45,831 bases of DNA from Chloroflexota bacterium (GCA_009840175.1 VXOI01000157.1:1-45831), one strand, 5' to 3'. Numbered from the stretch's first letter, positions 1 to 8,682 are shown. The notes: generated by a model from the letters alone, not told the origin. A program made the numbers and translations.

Positions 1-70
1 TTTTTTTTATGCTTCCGGCGCCCTCGTTGTTCTTCCGCGTTATTTTGGTGTTCTGCGTTATTTTGTAATA
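1..70. repeat. AT-rich window edge with an 18-bp imperfect tandem repeat
   Basis: Positions 33-50 and 51-68 are two copies of an 18-bp unit (TTCYGCGTTATTTTG core) with a few mismatches. A run of eight T opens the window. The stretch is clearly AT-richer than what follows and abuts the premature stop of the luciferase-like gene at 71. A similar string (AATAACGCAGACACC) recurs at 8691-8705, so this may be a scrap of a dispersed repeat. It is too short to classify. Confidence 0.45.
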
Positions 71-619
71 CTATCCTCGATTGAGCTTGGGCGGGTGGGG
101 CTTCTGGGCTGGTTTGGGCCAGGCCCAGCACTTGTCGAAGTTCACGTACTGGCCGTGAAATTCGGGCTCGTCTTCCGTCCAGATAGCCTTCATGGCCAGG
201 ATGTTCTCCCGCAGGATGCGCCAGCGACGGCGGAAGTTAGTGCCGTGGTCCTGCATCTCCTCAGCGTTCCAGCCGCCCCCGATGCCGAAGATGAATCGCC
301 CGTTGGAGATGAGGTCGAGGCTGGCGACCTCCTTCGCCGTGGTGATGGGGTCGCGCTCGATCATAAGGCAGATGCCGGTGCCCAGCTTCAGGTTGGTGGT
401 GACAGCAGCGGCGGCGGTGAGGGCTACGAAGGGATCGTAGGTGTGCCAGTACATTTGCGGGAGGTCGGGGCCGCCGGGCCAGGGCGAGATGCGGTTGGTT
501 GGGATGTGGGTATGTTCCGGCACCCACATGGACTCGAATCCCCGCTCTTCCAACGCCCGCGCCAGTTCGTCGGGGCGCATGGAGTAGTCGGTTACGAACA
601 TCATTGCGCCTATGTCCAT
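71..619 (-). pseudogene. Luciferase-like (LLM) flavin-dependent oxidoreductase, C-terminally truncated
   Basis: The 182-residue product has the N-terminal half of an F420/FMN-dependent luciferase-like monooxygenase. It shows a GFESMWVPEHTH strand-loop near residue 27, an LKLGTGICLMIERDP strand near 77, GRFIFGIGGGWNAEE near 107, and WPKPAQKPHPP near 167. Members of this family usually run to about 280-350 residues. Here the frame ends in TAG just after PKLNRG, where the second half of the TIM-like barrel should follow, and the sequence beyond is AT-rich and unrelated. The start has a good Shine-Dalgarno (AGGAG, 6 nt before ATG). It is either a decayed gene or a gene cut by a rearrangement or assembly join at the window edge. 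The original substrate cannot be told. Confidence 0.7.
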
Positions 620-640
620 TTCGTTCTCCTGATGATTGTT

Positions 641-673
641 TCCTCTCCATCAGGGAGAGGGTAAGGGAGAGGG
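641..673 (+). repeat. Dispersed GGGAGAGGG-type palindromic repeat, copy 1
   Basis: CCTCTCC-ATCA-GGGAGAGG followed by GTAAGGGAGAGGG. It belongs to the same family as 8649-8682, 12260-12294, 12968-13001, 15427-15456, 22939-22971 and 37250-37282. The consensus is a CCCTCTCCC/GGGAGAGGG hairpin with a GTTAGGGTGAGGG tail. It sits between two minus-strand genes and could act as a transcript-end hairpin. Confidence 0.75.
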
Positions 674-684
674 TGTTCCCTCTT

Positions 685-1014
685 CTATTTTGGCGGCAGA
701 GAAGCGGCGTAGGCAATGCCCCGGTCAGTCCAGGTAGCCAGTTCACTATCTGCGGCGATGCCTTGCTCCGATACGAAGACGAAACCTCGCATGAGCCGTC
801 CCGTCATATCGAAGGGGCGGGTGTGGGGTTGCGATAAGGCGTCCTCGAAATTGTCCCGTCCCACGCGCACGATAAGCTCGCTGCCATGGATGCCGCAGGC
901 CATGTTGCCGTCCAGCATGAAGGCCAAGCCGCCGAACATCTTCTGCTCGCGCACGCCTGTACGTCCAACGAATAACGCTCGAACGCGGTCAGCAAGGGTT
1001 TCGTCGTAAGCCAC
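685..1014 (-). CDS. TfoX/Sxy N-terminal domain protein
   Basis: This 109-residue protein matches the TfoX N-terminal domain. It has an amphipathic N-terminal helix (DETLADRVRALF), the conserved EQKMFGGLAFMLDGNMACG strand pair near residues 23-42, and a C-terminal helix-forming segment. Stand-alone TfoX-N proteins of about 100-110 residues are common and mostly of unknown function; only the two-domain Sxy/TfoX of gamma-proteobacteria is known as a competence regulator. The start is GTG, directly after the TAG stop of the upstream dehydrogenase with no gap, so translation is probably coupled. A role in DNA uptake should not be assumed. Confidence 0.85.
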   Translation of the reverse strand: MAYDETLADRVRALFVGRTGVREQKMFGGLAFMLDGNMACGIHGSELIVRVGRDNFEDALSQPHTRPFDMTGRLMRGFVFVSEQGIAADSELATWTDRGIAYAASLPPK

Positions 1015-2100
1015 CTAGAACACCACTACTGAGCGCAAGACCTCGCCGCGCTCCATCTTGTGGAAAGCATCCTCCACGTCGCCGATGCTAATGGTCTCGG
1101 AGACGAAACGGTCCAGGTCGAGGCGGCCTTGCAGGTACAGCTCGATGAACATGGGGAAGTCTCGGGTGGGCAGGCAGTCGCCGTACCAAGACGACTTGAC
1201 CGCCCCGCCTCGCCCGAAGATTTCGATCATCGGCAATTCGATTTTCATGTCGGGGCTGGGTACGCCGACCAGCACCACTGTCCCGGCGTGGTCGCGGGCA
1301 TAGAATGCCTGCTCGAAGGTGACGGGGTTACCGACGGCTTCTATGGTGACATTAGCGCCGTTGCCGCCGGTGAGGTTCCGCACCGCCTCCACCGGGTCGG
1401 TGTTGCGGGCGTTGACGGTGTGAGTCGCGCCGAACTCCCTGGCCCATTCCAGCTTGCGGTCGTCTATGTCTATGGCGATTATGGTGTGCGCGCCGGCGAG
1501 CTGTGAGCCAGCTATGGCGGCATCGCCCACGCCGCCGCAGCCGAACACGGCCACAGAGTCGCCACGCCCGACGCCGCCGGTGTTCACTGCTGCGCCCAGA
1601 CCGGCCATGATGCCGCAGCCGATAAGTCCTGCGGCCGCGGCGCTGGCGTCGGAAGGAACTTTGACTGCCTGCCCGGCGGCCACAAGGGTCAGCTCGGTGA
1701 ACGCGCCGATGCCCAGCGCCGGTGATAGCGGGGCGCCGTCTGCAAGCGTCATCGGCTGGGCAGCGTTGCGGCTGGCGAAGCAGTACCAGGGACGGCCCCG
1801 CACGCAGGAACGGCAGTTGCCGCAGGGCGCGCGCCAGGCGATGATGACGAAATCTCCGGGGGCGACGTTGTCAACGTCCGGCCCGACGCTCTCGATGACC
1901 CCAGCCGCTTCGTGGCCCAGCAGGAAGGGGAAGTCATCGTTGATTGCGCCTTCCCGGTAATGCAGGTCGGTATGGCAGACGCCGCAGGCCTGTACTCGAA
2001 CCAGCGCCTCGCCGGGGCCCGGGTCCGGCACTGTGATTGTCGTCAACTGTACCGGGGCTCCCCTGGATGCCGCTACTACTCCCTGAACCTGGTGGGCCAT
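1015..2100 (-). CDS. Zn-dependent S-(hydroxymethyl)mycothiol dehydrogenase-like alcohol dehydrogenase
   Basis: This 361-residue medium-chain dehydrogenase resembles actinobacterial MscR (mycothiol-dependent formaldehyde dehydrogenase) along its whole length. Shared segments I recognise include [53 protein letters not shown] and [17 protein letters not shown]. Catalytic Zn ligands are Cys39, His63-Glu64 and Cys162. The structural Zn cysteines are Cys93, 96, 99 and 107. The NAD-binding glycine motif is at 187-192, with Asp211 for the ribose. In MscR the enzyme oxidises the adduct of formaldehyde and mycothiol. If this host makes no mycothiol, another thiol cofactor or a plain alcohol or aldehyde is the substrate. 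Its position next to oxygenases suggests aldehyde detoxification, which is inference. Confidence 0.85.
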   Translation of the reverse strand: MAHQVQGVVAASRGAPVQLTTITVPDPGPGEALVRVQACGVCHTDLHYREGAINDDFPFLLGHEAAGVIESVGPDVDNVAPGDFVIIAWRAPCGNCRSCVRGRPWYCFASRNAAQPMTLADGAPLSPALGIGAFTELTLVAAGQAVKVPSDASAAAAGLIGCGIMAGLGAAVNTGGVGRGDSVAVFGCGGVGDAAIAGSQLAGAHTIIAIDIDDRKLEWAREFGATHTVNARNTDPVEAVRNLTGGNGANVTIEAVGNPVTFEQAFYARDHAGTVVLVGVPSPDMKIELPMIEIFGRGGAVKSSWYGDCLPTRDFPMFIELYLQGRLDLDRFVSETISIGDVEDAFHKMERGEVLRSVVVF

Positions 2101-2187
2101 CGCGCTTCCCTCTTAGTCTCAATTACGTATTGCCTCTGGCATAGTAAATTGAGCATACGGCTTTGTCCACCGTGCATTTACCTTCGG

Positions 2188-3390
2188 CTATCCTGCCATC
2201 ATCTGCTCTATTTCCAGTGCGAAGCCGATGAGCGCCTCGTCGTCGCCGCGGTTGCCCATGATGGAGAGGCCGACGGGGAGGCCGTCTACCTCGGCCAGCG
2301 GGAGCGAAAGCTGCGGCCGCCCGCTCGTGCCGCCCATGCAGGTCAGCCGAATGATGCGGCCCTGCGACGCCCGCTTGCCGGAGAGCGGCTGGTCCCGCAG
2401 CGGTGCGACCACGGGTGAGGTGGGGAAGCAGAGGAAGCTGCCTGCGCCCGTAACTTCGTTCAGTCGGCGGCGGACGGCGTCGCGGGTTGCGCGGGCTGCC
2501 TCTATTTGTGGCTGGGTGAAGGACGTTCCCAGCGCGTATCTCTCGGTGACCATGTAGCTGAAACGAGGGTTAACGGCGTCTATCCAATCGGATACCGAAT
2601 GCCACGCCTGGATGGATTGCAGAGTGTTCTGCTGCCAGGCCCAACCGTCCACTCCATCAGGCGCGAGGCGTACCGTTTCAGACGAGGACGCCATCGCCGC
2701 GACTTGCTCCGCCACCGGGCGCAGGGCGGCGGCCACGGCAGGGTCAGCCTCTTCAAACAGGTCTTCGGCGATGACTATACGCCCCGGTGCTTCCGGGGCT
2801 ATCGAACCGCCGAATACGGCCTCTGCTACCCGCGCGAAGGCGGCGGCATCGCGGGCGAACCAGCCGATGGTGTCGTAGCTGGGGGCTTGCAACAGGATGC
2901 CGTCCAGGGGGATGCGCCCGTGGGTGGGGCGAAGTCCATAGAGGCCACAGAAGCTGGCCGGGATGCGCACTGAGCCGCCGGTGTCCGAACCGAGGGCGAA
3001 GTCAACGAGACCGCCCGCGACTGCCGCCGCCGAGCCGCTGGAGGAGCCACCGGGGACGCGGCCGGGAGCGCGGGGGTTGACCGGAGTGCCGTAGTGGGCG
3101 TTCTCGCCGAGGATGCCCCTGGTCAATTCGTCCGTGTGGGTCTTGCCTACCATCGCCGCCCCGGCGTCCACCAGGGTCTGGACGATCCAAGCGTTGCGCT
3201 CAGCGGGCGGATGCGTGGCTTTCCAGTCGGGGTTGCCGCCGCCGGTTACGTGGCCCGCGACGTCGAAGATGTCCTTGGCGGCGAAGGCAAGCCCGGACAG
3301 CGGCCCGCCGGGTGCGCCGTCCAAGTAGGCTTCAGTGTCGGTGCAGAAGGCGTTGAGGGTGTCGTTCAACGGCGGCCGAGTGGTTGTCAT
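2188..3390 (-). CDS. Amidase (amidase signature family)
   Basis: The product is 400 residues, starting at the ATG whose upstream GGGAGAAGG is a good ribosome site; an in-frame extension to 3489 lacks one. Amidase-signature residues are visible. Lys39 in AFAAKD is the catalytic Lys. The GGSSSGSAAAVAGG loop at 114-127 holds the cis-Ser, and Ser140 in SDTGGSVRIPAS is the nucleophile. These enzymes hydrolyse C-N bonds of amides, ureides or carbamates through a Ser-Ser-Lys triad. At about 400 residues it is shorter than GatA (about 480) and lacks GatA context, since gatB lies far away at 39570. It is therefore read as a catabolic amidase of unknown substrate. Confidence 0.9.
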   Translation of the reverse strand: MTTTRPPLNDTLNAFCTDTEAYLDGAPGGPLSGLAFAAKDIFDVAGHVTGGGNPDWKATHPPAERNAWIVQTLVDAGAAMVGKTHTDELTRGILGENAHYGTPVNPRAPGRVPGGSSSGSAAAVAGGLVDFALGSDTGGSVRIPASFCGLYGLRPTHGRIPLDGILLQAPSYDTIGWFARDAAAFARVAEAVFGGSIAPEAPGRIVIAEDLFEEADPAVAAALRPVAEQVAAMASSSETVRLAPDGVDGWAWQQNTLQSIQAWHSVSDWIDAVNPRFSYMVTERYALGTSFTQPQIEAARATRDAVRRRLNEVTGAGSFLCFPTSPVVAPLRDQPLSGKRASQGRIIRLTCMGGTSGRPQLSLPLAEVDGLPVGLSIMGNRGDDEALIGFALEIEQMMAG

Positions 3391-3500
3391 TCTGTACCTT
3401 CTCCCTGTCAAGTGTTGGGATGCCAGTATAGTCCAATCGTGGCCCGGAAGTGCGGTATACTGTCGCCTGCGATAGCCTCGACTGACCACGGAGGGCCTTG

Positions 3501-4865
3501 ATGCTGACCGCCGAAGCCAATGAACGCCTGACTCGCGTCGGGCCGGGAACGCCGATGGGCGAGCTTATGCGCCGGTATTGGATTCCGGTGAGGCCCACGG
3601 CGCAACTGATGGACGAGGAGGTCATGGCCGTCCGCATCCTGGGAGAGGACCTGGTGTTGTTCCGCTCTGCCGACGGTCAGATGGGTCTGGTAGGCGACCG
3701 CTGTCCTCATCGCATGACCGAGATGCGGTACGGAATCCCGGATGTGGGCGGGCTTCGCTGCTGCTACCACGGCTGGATGTTCGATCCCGCCGGGCGTTGC
3801 GTGGAGACGCCGCTGGAATCTCCCAACGATCCTTTCAAGGACCGCATACGCATCAAAGGCTACCCAGTGCAGGAGATGGGCGGGCTGATCTGGGCGTACA
3901 TGGGGCCGGAGCCTTCGCCTTTGCTGCCGCCTTGGGACCTGTTCGTGATGCCCAACTCCATCCGGCAGATCGGCATTATGAACCTTGACTGTAACTGGCT
4001 TCAGTGCCACGAGAACACCGGCGACCCGGCGCACAGCGTTTACCTGCACGGGAACCTGTTCGAGTATGTGCTGCGGAAGCAGGGCAAGCTGGACGAACGA
4101 GCCGCGGACGGGCAGATGCATACGCTGTACGCCCGGATGAAGATGGGGGCAGGCATCGACTCATTGTACGCCAACGCCACACGATACGGGATGGAGAAGG
4201 GCATCAGGTATTCCAGGGCGCTGGGCGCGGAAAGGGACCGGGTTTCCCGCCACTCCACGGTAATCTTCCCGTTCTACACGCAGACGGGCGGGCCGGGCAT
4301 GGTGCGGCAGGAGTTCCAGATACGGGTTCCGGTGGACGATACCAACACCTACCACATCAACTACGGCTGCTACATGGCGCCGGAGGAAGTGCCAGCGCCG
4401 GTGCAGGAGAGCATCCCATACTACGACGTGCCGCTGTTCGACGACGAAGGCAAGCCGATCCCGGACTTCGTGCTGGCGCAGGACGCCCACGCCTGGATTT
4501 CGCAGGGGCCGATTACCGACCGGACGCAGGAACACTTGGGCCGCACCGACCTGCCAATTGTGTTCATGCGCCGCCAGTTCGAGGAGCAGATGAGGATAGT
4601 GGAGGACGGCGGCGATCCGATGAATGTGTTCCGAGATGCGGAGACGATGCCCTCGCTCATTCACGGCGGACAGTGGGATGAAGGAGAATCGGAGGGTAAG
4701 TCATCGGTAACAGGCGCGAGGAGCGCGCTATCGTCATTCCGCGGGGCGTACCACAAGGGGTATGCGGTTGACGACGCCGACCGGTACGGGCCAGCAATGC
4801 CGATGGTCGTCGAGCTGATGCAGAGGATTGAGGAGGCGCAGAAGCGGGCGGCAACTCACGCATAG
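3501..4865 (+). CDS. Rieske non-heme iron oxygenase alpha subunit, phthalate 4,5-dioxygenase type (copy 1)
   Basis: The product is 454 residues. I chose ATG 3501 (GGAGGG 5 nt upstream) rather than the TTG just before it. The N-terminus, LTRVGPGTPMGELMRRYWIPV, is typical of the phthalate 4,5-dioxygenase oxygenase/LigX group. The Rieske [2Fe-2S] ligands are Cys68/His70 and Cys87/His90. The mononuclear iron ligands lie in DPAHSVYLH (His178, His183), with Asp175 as the bridging residue. Such oxygenases hydroxylate or demethylate aromatic rings using electrons from a reductase. No reductase or ferredoxin is encoded nearby. A second alpha subunit follows 113 bp downstream, and a ring-cleaving dioxygenase lies at 7583, so the cluster plausibly opens an aromatic ring. 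Confidence 0.92.
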   Translation: MLTAEANERLTRVGPGTPMGELMRRYWIPVRPTAQLMDEEVMAVRILGEDLVLFRSADGQMGLVGDRCPHRMTEMRYGIPDVGGLRCCYHGWMFDPAGRCVETPLESPNDPFKDRIRIKGYPVQEMGGLIWAYMGPEPSPLLPPWDLFVMPNSIRQIGIMNLDCNWLQCHENTGDPAHSVYLHGNLFEYVLRKQGKLDERAADGQMHTLYARMKMGAGIDSLYANATRYGMEKGIRYSRALGAERDRVSRHSTVIFPFYTQTGGPGMVRQEFQIRVPVDDTNTYHINYGCYMAPEEVPAPVQESIPYYDVPLFDDEGKPIPDFVLAQDAHAWISQGPITDRTQEHLGRTDLPIVFMRRQFEEQMRIVEDGGDPMNVFRDAETMPSLIHGGQWDEGESEGKSSVTGARSALSSFRGAYHKGYAVDDADRYGPAMPMVVELMQRIEEAQKRAATHA

Positions 4866-4871
4866 CCTTTG

Positions 4872-4900
4872 TTGACCACCCCGGCGGCGATACATATAAT
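4872..4900 (+). promoter_or_regulatory. Sigma-70-type promoter before the second Rieske gene
   Basis: TTGACC (4872-4877), a 17-bp spacer and a perfect TATAAT (4895-4900) lie in the gap after the first Rieske gene. The second Rieske gene begins at 4979, so the leader would be about 70 nt. The second oxygenase, and perhaps the genes after it, can thus be transcribed separately from the first. Confidence 0.7.
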
Positions 4901-4978
4901 CCCCGCCAACAATGGAGCAAGACGCGAAGTCAGGCGCGTCACTCTGCGGAAACAGGTTGAAAGCGCAGGAGGAGAATC

Positions 4979-6280
4979 ATGGCAAGCACACGCGCTCCGT
5001 TTCTTTCCACCAAGTATGGCGGTTACTATCACTCTCAAGTTCCGAAAGAAGATGAGGAACTGACTCATGTCGGCCCGGGAACGCCCGGCGGCGAGTACCT
5101 GCGCCGGTTCTGGCAGCCGGTGTGCTACGCCGACGAGTTGGGCGACACCCCGGTCGGGCTGAAAATCCTGGGCGAAGAGCTGGTGGCCTTCCGCGACTTC
5201 AGCGGACGGATCGGGCTGGTGGAAGCCCACTGCCCCCACCGCGGTACGTCGCTGGAGTTCGGGCTGGTGTCGGAGCGGGGCATCCGCTGCTGCTACCACG
5301 GCTGGCTGTTCGACGTGGACGGGACGATACTGGAAACGCCGGGCGAACCGGCGGGCTCGACCTTCAAGGACCGGCTTTGCCACGGGGCGTACCCGGTGCA
5401 TGAGCACTGCGGCACCGTCTTCGCCTACATGGGCCCGCCGGACGAGATGCCCCCCTTCCCCATCCCCGACAGCTTCGAGCGGGAGGGGTATCGTCTCATA
5501 CCGGGCCAGCGCTACGACTACCCGTGCAACTACCTGCAAATCCTCGAAAACGCTATGGACCCGGTGCACACGTCTTTCCTGCACACCATCGTCAGCGGCT
5601 CGCAGTTCACCGACGAGTTCGGCGTGGTGCCCAACCTGGACTTTATGGAGACCCCCGCCGGAATCATCTACATCGCCACCCGTCGCGTCGGGGACAATAT
5701 CTGGGTGCGCTCGGTGGAGAACGTCCTGCCCAACCTGCAACAGGTGGCGCCCATCTGGGAGGACGGCAGGGACGTCCACGAGTTCGACGGCCCGATGATG
5801 ACCCGCTGGATTGTGCCGCGGGACGACCGCAGCACCATGCTGCTGGAACTCCGACATATATCGGAATCGGAAGAGAAGGAGCCGGCCTGGTGGCTGGACC
5901 GCAGCCAGATGCTCCCGGCCCAGCTTCCCATATCCGACGATCCGCGAGAGCAGCAGCTCCAGCCCGGCGACTATGAGGCCCAGGTGACCCAGCGGCCCAT
6001 CGCCGTCCACGGGATGGAGCACCTTGGCGCCACCGACCGGGGCATCACCATGTTCCGCCGCCAGATTCGCCGGGGCATCCGCGCCGTGCAGAACGGCGAA
6101 GAGATCGGTGGCTCTCACGCGCAGTTGAAAGGCGACCATTTCTCCACCTACTGCAACGACACAGTGGTCTACGCTCCACCCGCCGCGACTCCCGAAGAGG
6201 ACGAGAAGCTGATGCGGGAAACCGGCCGCCGCCTGGCGGAGGAGTACGTCGCCACTCGCAGCAACGGAAACGGCAAGTAG
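4979..6280 (+). CDS. Rieske non-heme iron oxygenase alpha subunit (copy 2)
   Basis: The product is 433 residues, with a strong Shine-Dalgarno (AGGAGGAG) before ATG 4979. Rieske ligands are Cys85/His87 (HCPHRG) and Cys104/His107 (RCCYHGW). The catalytic iron site is DPVHTSFLH (Asp194, His197, His202). It belongs to the same broad phthalate-dioxygenase-type family as the preceding gene (shared THVGPGTPGGEYLRRFWQPV start), but the two diverge strongly outside the motifs, so this is an old paralogue pair and not a recent copy. The divergence suggests a different aromatic substrate. An intrinsic terminator follows at 6305. Confidence 0.92.
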   Translation: MASTRAPFLSTKYGGYYHSQVPKEDEELTHVGPGTPGGEYLRRFWQPVCYADELGDTPVGLKILGEELVAFRDFSGRIGLVEAHCPHRGTSLEFGLVSERGIRCCYHGWLFDVDGTILETPGEPAGSTFKDRLCHGAYPVHEHCGTVFAYMGPPDEMPPFPIPDSFEREGYRLIPGQRYDYPCNYLQILENAMDPVHTSFLHTIVSGSQFTDEFGVVPNLDFMETPAGIIYIATRRVGDNIWVRSVENVLPNLQQVAPIWEDGRDVHEFDGPMMTRWIVPRDDRSTMLLELRHISESEEKEPAWWLDRSQMLPAQLPISDDPREQQLQPGDYEAQVTQRPIAVHGMEHLGATDRGITMFRRQIRRGIRAVQNGEEIGGSHAQLKGDHFSTYCNDTVVYAPPAATPEEDEKLMRETGRRLAEEYVATRSNGNGK

Positions 6281-6304
6281 GCTGACTGACGTGATGGCAC
6301 TTAG

Positions 6305-6337
6305 CGGCCCCGGTTCAGAGCCGGGGCCGTTTTCATT
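6305..6337 (+). terminator. Intrinsic terminator after the second Rieske gene
   Basis: A perfect 9-bp stem CGGCCCCGG/CCGGGGCCG (6305-6313 and 6321-6329) with a 7-nt loop is followed by TTTTCATTT. It lies 25 bp past the stop codon of the oxygenase gene and ends that transcript. Confidence 0.85.
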
Positions 6338-6387
6338 TGTCTGGTGGTAAACTGGCCGTGAATTTTGTTCAGTAGGTGTTGAAATCC

Positions 6388-7371
6388 ATGCGTGCTGTCG
6401 TGATTACCGAACCGGGCGGCCCGGATGTGCTGAAGATTCAGGAAGTTCCCGACCCTGTGCCGGGACCGGACGATGTGCTGGTTGATGTGAAGGCGTCGGC
6501 GCTGAACCGCGCCGATACCCTGCAACGCCAGGGTGGGTATCCCGCCCCGCCGGGCAGCCCCGATGATATTCTGGGGTTGGAGTTTTCCGGCGTGGTGCTG
6601 GAAACCGGGGAGAACGTCACCGATTTGCAGGAAGGTGACAGGGTCTTCGGGCTGCTGGGTGGAGGCGGGTATGCGTCGCGGGTAGTGACGCACTCGCGCA
6701 TGGCCATGCGAATCCCAGACAAGCTGGACTTCGTGCAGGCCGCTGCGGTGCCGGAGGTGTTCTTCACGGCCTATGATGCTCTGTTCAACCACTGCGAGCT
6801 AGCGATGGGGGAGTCGGTGCTGATTCATGCGGCAGGCAGCGGCGTCGGGACAGCGGCGGTGCAGTTGGCCCACAACACCGGCGCGTTCGTTTTCGGTACA
6901 GCGGGCAGCGAGGACAAGCTGCAAGGGGCCGCCGAACTGGGGATGGACGTGGGCATCAATTACCGGGAACAGGATTTCGCCGAAGTAGTGCGACAACATA
7001 CCGGAAACGCGGGAGTGAACGTGCTGCTGGACGTAATCGGCGCGGACTACTGGGAGCGCAACCTGGCTTCAATGGCGCTGCGAGGCCGGCTGGTGCTGGT
7101 CGGCACCATGGGCGGCGGCGGTATCGAGGCGGACCTGCGACCCTTGATGTTCAAGCGCCTGCGGATCACCGGAACGGTGCTTCGCTCCCGACCCATTGAG
7201 GAGAAGATCGCCGTTGCCAATCAAATCAAGCGCCATGTTCTGCCGCTGATAGCATCGGGGGTCATCAAGCCGGTAGTTGATACCGTATACCCGCTGGCCG
7301 AGGCGGCGGACGCCCACCGGCACATGGAGAGCAACGCCAACTTCGGCAAGATAGTTCTGTCGGTGGATTAG
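6388..7371 (+). CDS. NAD(P)H quinone oxidoreductase, PIG3 family
   Basis: This 327-residue zinc-free medium-chain reductase starts at ATG 6388; a GTG four codons earlier is possible. It carries the PIG3/QOR hallmark LNRADTLQRQGGYPAPPGSP near residues 39-58, the NADPH-binding AAGSGVGTAAVQLA loop near 147, and the C-terminal MESNANFGKIVL. There are no Cys/His zinc ligands. Members reduce quinones or enoyl-type double bonds with NADPH. It stands alone between a terminator and a palindromic repeat, so it is probably its own transcription unit. It may support turnover of quinoid products of the neighbouring aromatic oxygenases, which is inference. Confidence 0.9.
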   Translation: MRAVVITEPGGPDVLKIQEVPDPVPGPDDVLVDVKASALNRADTLQRQGGYPAPPGSPDDILGLEFSGVVLETGENVTDLQEGDRVFGLLGGGGYASRVVTHSRMAMRIPDKLDFVQAAAVPEVFFTAYDALFNHCELAMGESVLIHAAGSGVGTAAVQLAHNTGAFVFGTAGSEDKLQGAAELGMDVGINYREQDFAEVVRQHTGNAGVNVLLDVIGADYWERNLASMALRGRLVLVGTMGGGGIEADLRPLMFKRLRITGTVLRSRPIEEKIAVANQIKRHVLPLIASGVIKPVVDTVYPLAEAADAHRHMESNANFGKIVLSVD

Positions 7372-7410
7372 CGGCCCCGAGGCGGTGGCATCTTGGGTGA
7401 TTATCGTCCG

Positions 7411-7439
7411 GTAGGGGCGGGTTTCAAACCCGCCCCTAC
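7411..7439. repeat. Near-perfect palindrome (dispersed GTAGGGGCGGG type)
   Basis: GTAGGGGCGGGTTT (7411-7424) and its exact reverse complement (7426-7439) are separated by one C. It lies 40 bp after the quinone reductase stop. With 14-bp arms it would form a very stable hairpin and may stop transcription or stabilise the mRNA end, although no U-run follows. Its style matches short palindromic elements found in many bacterial genomes. Confidence 0.8.
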
Positions 7440-7582
7440 CGCAAGAGGACGTATGCGGATTTGAGCACCCGGAATCGCGATTCTGCAAATGCCGGGGCGG
7501 GACTTATGAGTTGCCTGCCCGTCTGCTATCATTAGCCAACCTGAACTGGATGAGCATTTTCCGCTGAAACAGGAGGCGCTTC

Positions 7583-8644
7583 ATGGCAGAGATTATCGGC
7601 GTCGGCTGCACTCACTACCCGCCGCTGATTGCCCCTGACGAGGATCGCGGTTTCCCCATCAACGTGACGCTGAACCGGGACGAGCGGCTGCCGGAGGAGC
7701 TGAAGAACCCGCTGAACTGGCCGGAGCCGATGCAGGTAGAGTACGGTAACGACCAGGGCCTGGCGTCCGCTGCTGTCCACCGGGCGCGGCTGGTTGAGGG
7801 TTTCCGTCGTGTGCGCCAGGAAATCCTCGACTTCGACCCGGATTTCGTCATCGTATTTGGAGACGACCAGTACGAGAATTTCCGGGAGGACATAATTCCG
7901 CCATTCTGCATCCTGGCATACGAGGGGTTCCAGTGCACGCCATTCATGCGGCACGGAACGCCCCGCCGCAACGTGTGGGAGGAACCGGCCGACAAGACCT
8001 TCATATACCGGGGGCACCCGGAGGCAGCGCGGTTCCTCGCCAGCGGGTTGCTGGACTCCGGTGTGGATATGGCCTACGCCTACAAGCCGCTGCACGAGCC
8101 GGGGCTGGCCCATGCCTTCATCAACACGCTGCTGTACCTGGACTACGACCGCGAGGGGTTCGACTTCCCAGTCATACCCTTCGCCGTGAACTGCTACGGG
8201 CGGGGAGTCATCAGCAACCGGGGCGGCATCCTGCCCCACAAGGTCAACGGCCAGACCCTAGAGCCGGACCCGCCCGGCCCGTCCCCGAAACGGTGCATGG
8301 AAGTGGGGGCGAAGGTGGCGCGGGTGCTGCGCGATTCGCCCTACCGCGTGGCGCTGGTGGCCTCGTCAAGCTGGTCCCATGCTTTCCTGACCGCCAAGAA
8401 CAACTACCTGTGGCCCGATGTGCCCGCCGACCGCGCACTGTATGACGAATTGAAGCAGGCCAACTATGAGGCGTGGCGCACCCGCACCACCGCCGAAATG
8501 GAGGCTTCCGGCCAGCATGAACTGCTGAACTGGGCGTGTATGCTGGGCGCGATGGCAGAGCTGGACGCCAAGCCAGCCAACATCGAGTTCGTCGAGTCGC
8601 GGGTCTTCACGTCGAACAAGGTCTTTGCCACCTTTAAGGCGTAA
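7583..8644 (+). CDS. Class III extradiol ring-cleavage dioxygenase (LigB / protocatechuate 4,5-dioxygenase beta type)
   Basis: The product is 353 residues with a strong AGGAGG site. Features of the LigB superfamily are the N-terminal metal His (GVGCTHYPPL, His11), a core VIVFGDDQYENF near residue 90, the base His266 in SSSWSHAFLT, and a C-terminal Glu313 (GQHELLNWACMLGA) in the place of the third iron ligand of LigB. Such enzymes use Fe(II) and O2 to split catechol-type rings next to the hydroxyls. With the two Rieske oxygenases upstream it completes a hydroxylate-then-cleave logic. The last 20 residues (EFVESRVFTSNKVFATFKA region) recur as a remnant downstream at 9740-9802. Confidence 0.88.
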   Translation: MAEIIGVGCTHYPPLIAPDEDRGFPINVTLNRDERLPEELKNPLNWPEPMQVEYGNDQGLASAAVHRARLVEGFRRVRQEILDFDPDFVIVFGDDQYENFREDIIPPFCILAYEGFQCTPFMRHGTPRRNVWEEPADKTFIYRGHPEAARFLASGLLDSGVDMAYAYKPLHEPGLAHAFINTLLYLDYDREGFDFPVIPFAVNCYGRGVISNRGGILPHKVNGQTLEPDPPGPSPKRCMEVGAKVARVLRDSPYRVALVASSSWSHAFLTAKNNYLWPDVPADRALYDELKQANYEAWRTRTTAEMEASGQHELLNWACMLGAMAELDAKPANIEFVESRVFTSNKVFATFKA

Positions 8645-8648
8645 AAGT

Positions 8649-8682
8649 CCCCTCTCCCTCTGGGAGAGGGTTAGGGTGAGGG
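8649..8682 (+). repeat. Dispersed GGGAGAGGG-type palindromic repeat, copy 2
   Basis: CCCCTCTCCCTCTGGGAGAG forms the hairpin, followed by the GGTTAGGGTGAGGG tail. It begins 4 bp after the stop codon of the extradiol dioxygenase, a typical site for this family (3' ends and intergenic spaces). Confidence 0.85.

Noticed and set aside
2188-3390. GatA to go with the gatB at 39570
   Set aside because: The protein is about 80 residues shorter than GatA, lies 36 kb away next to catabolic genes, and lacks a GatC neighbour.
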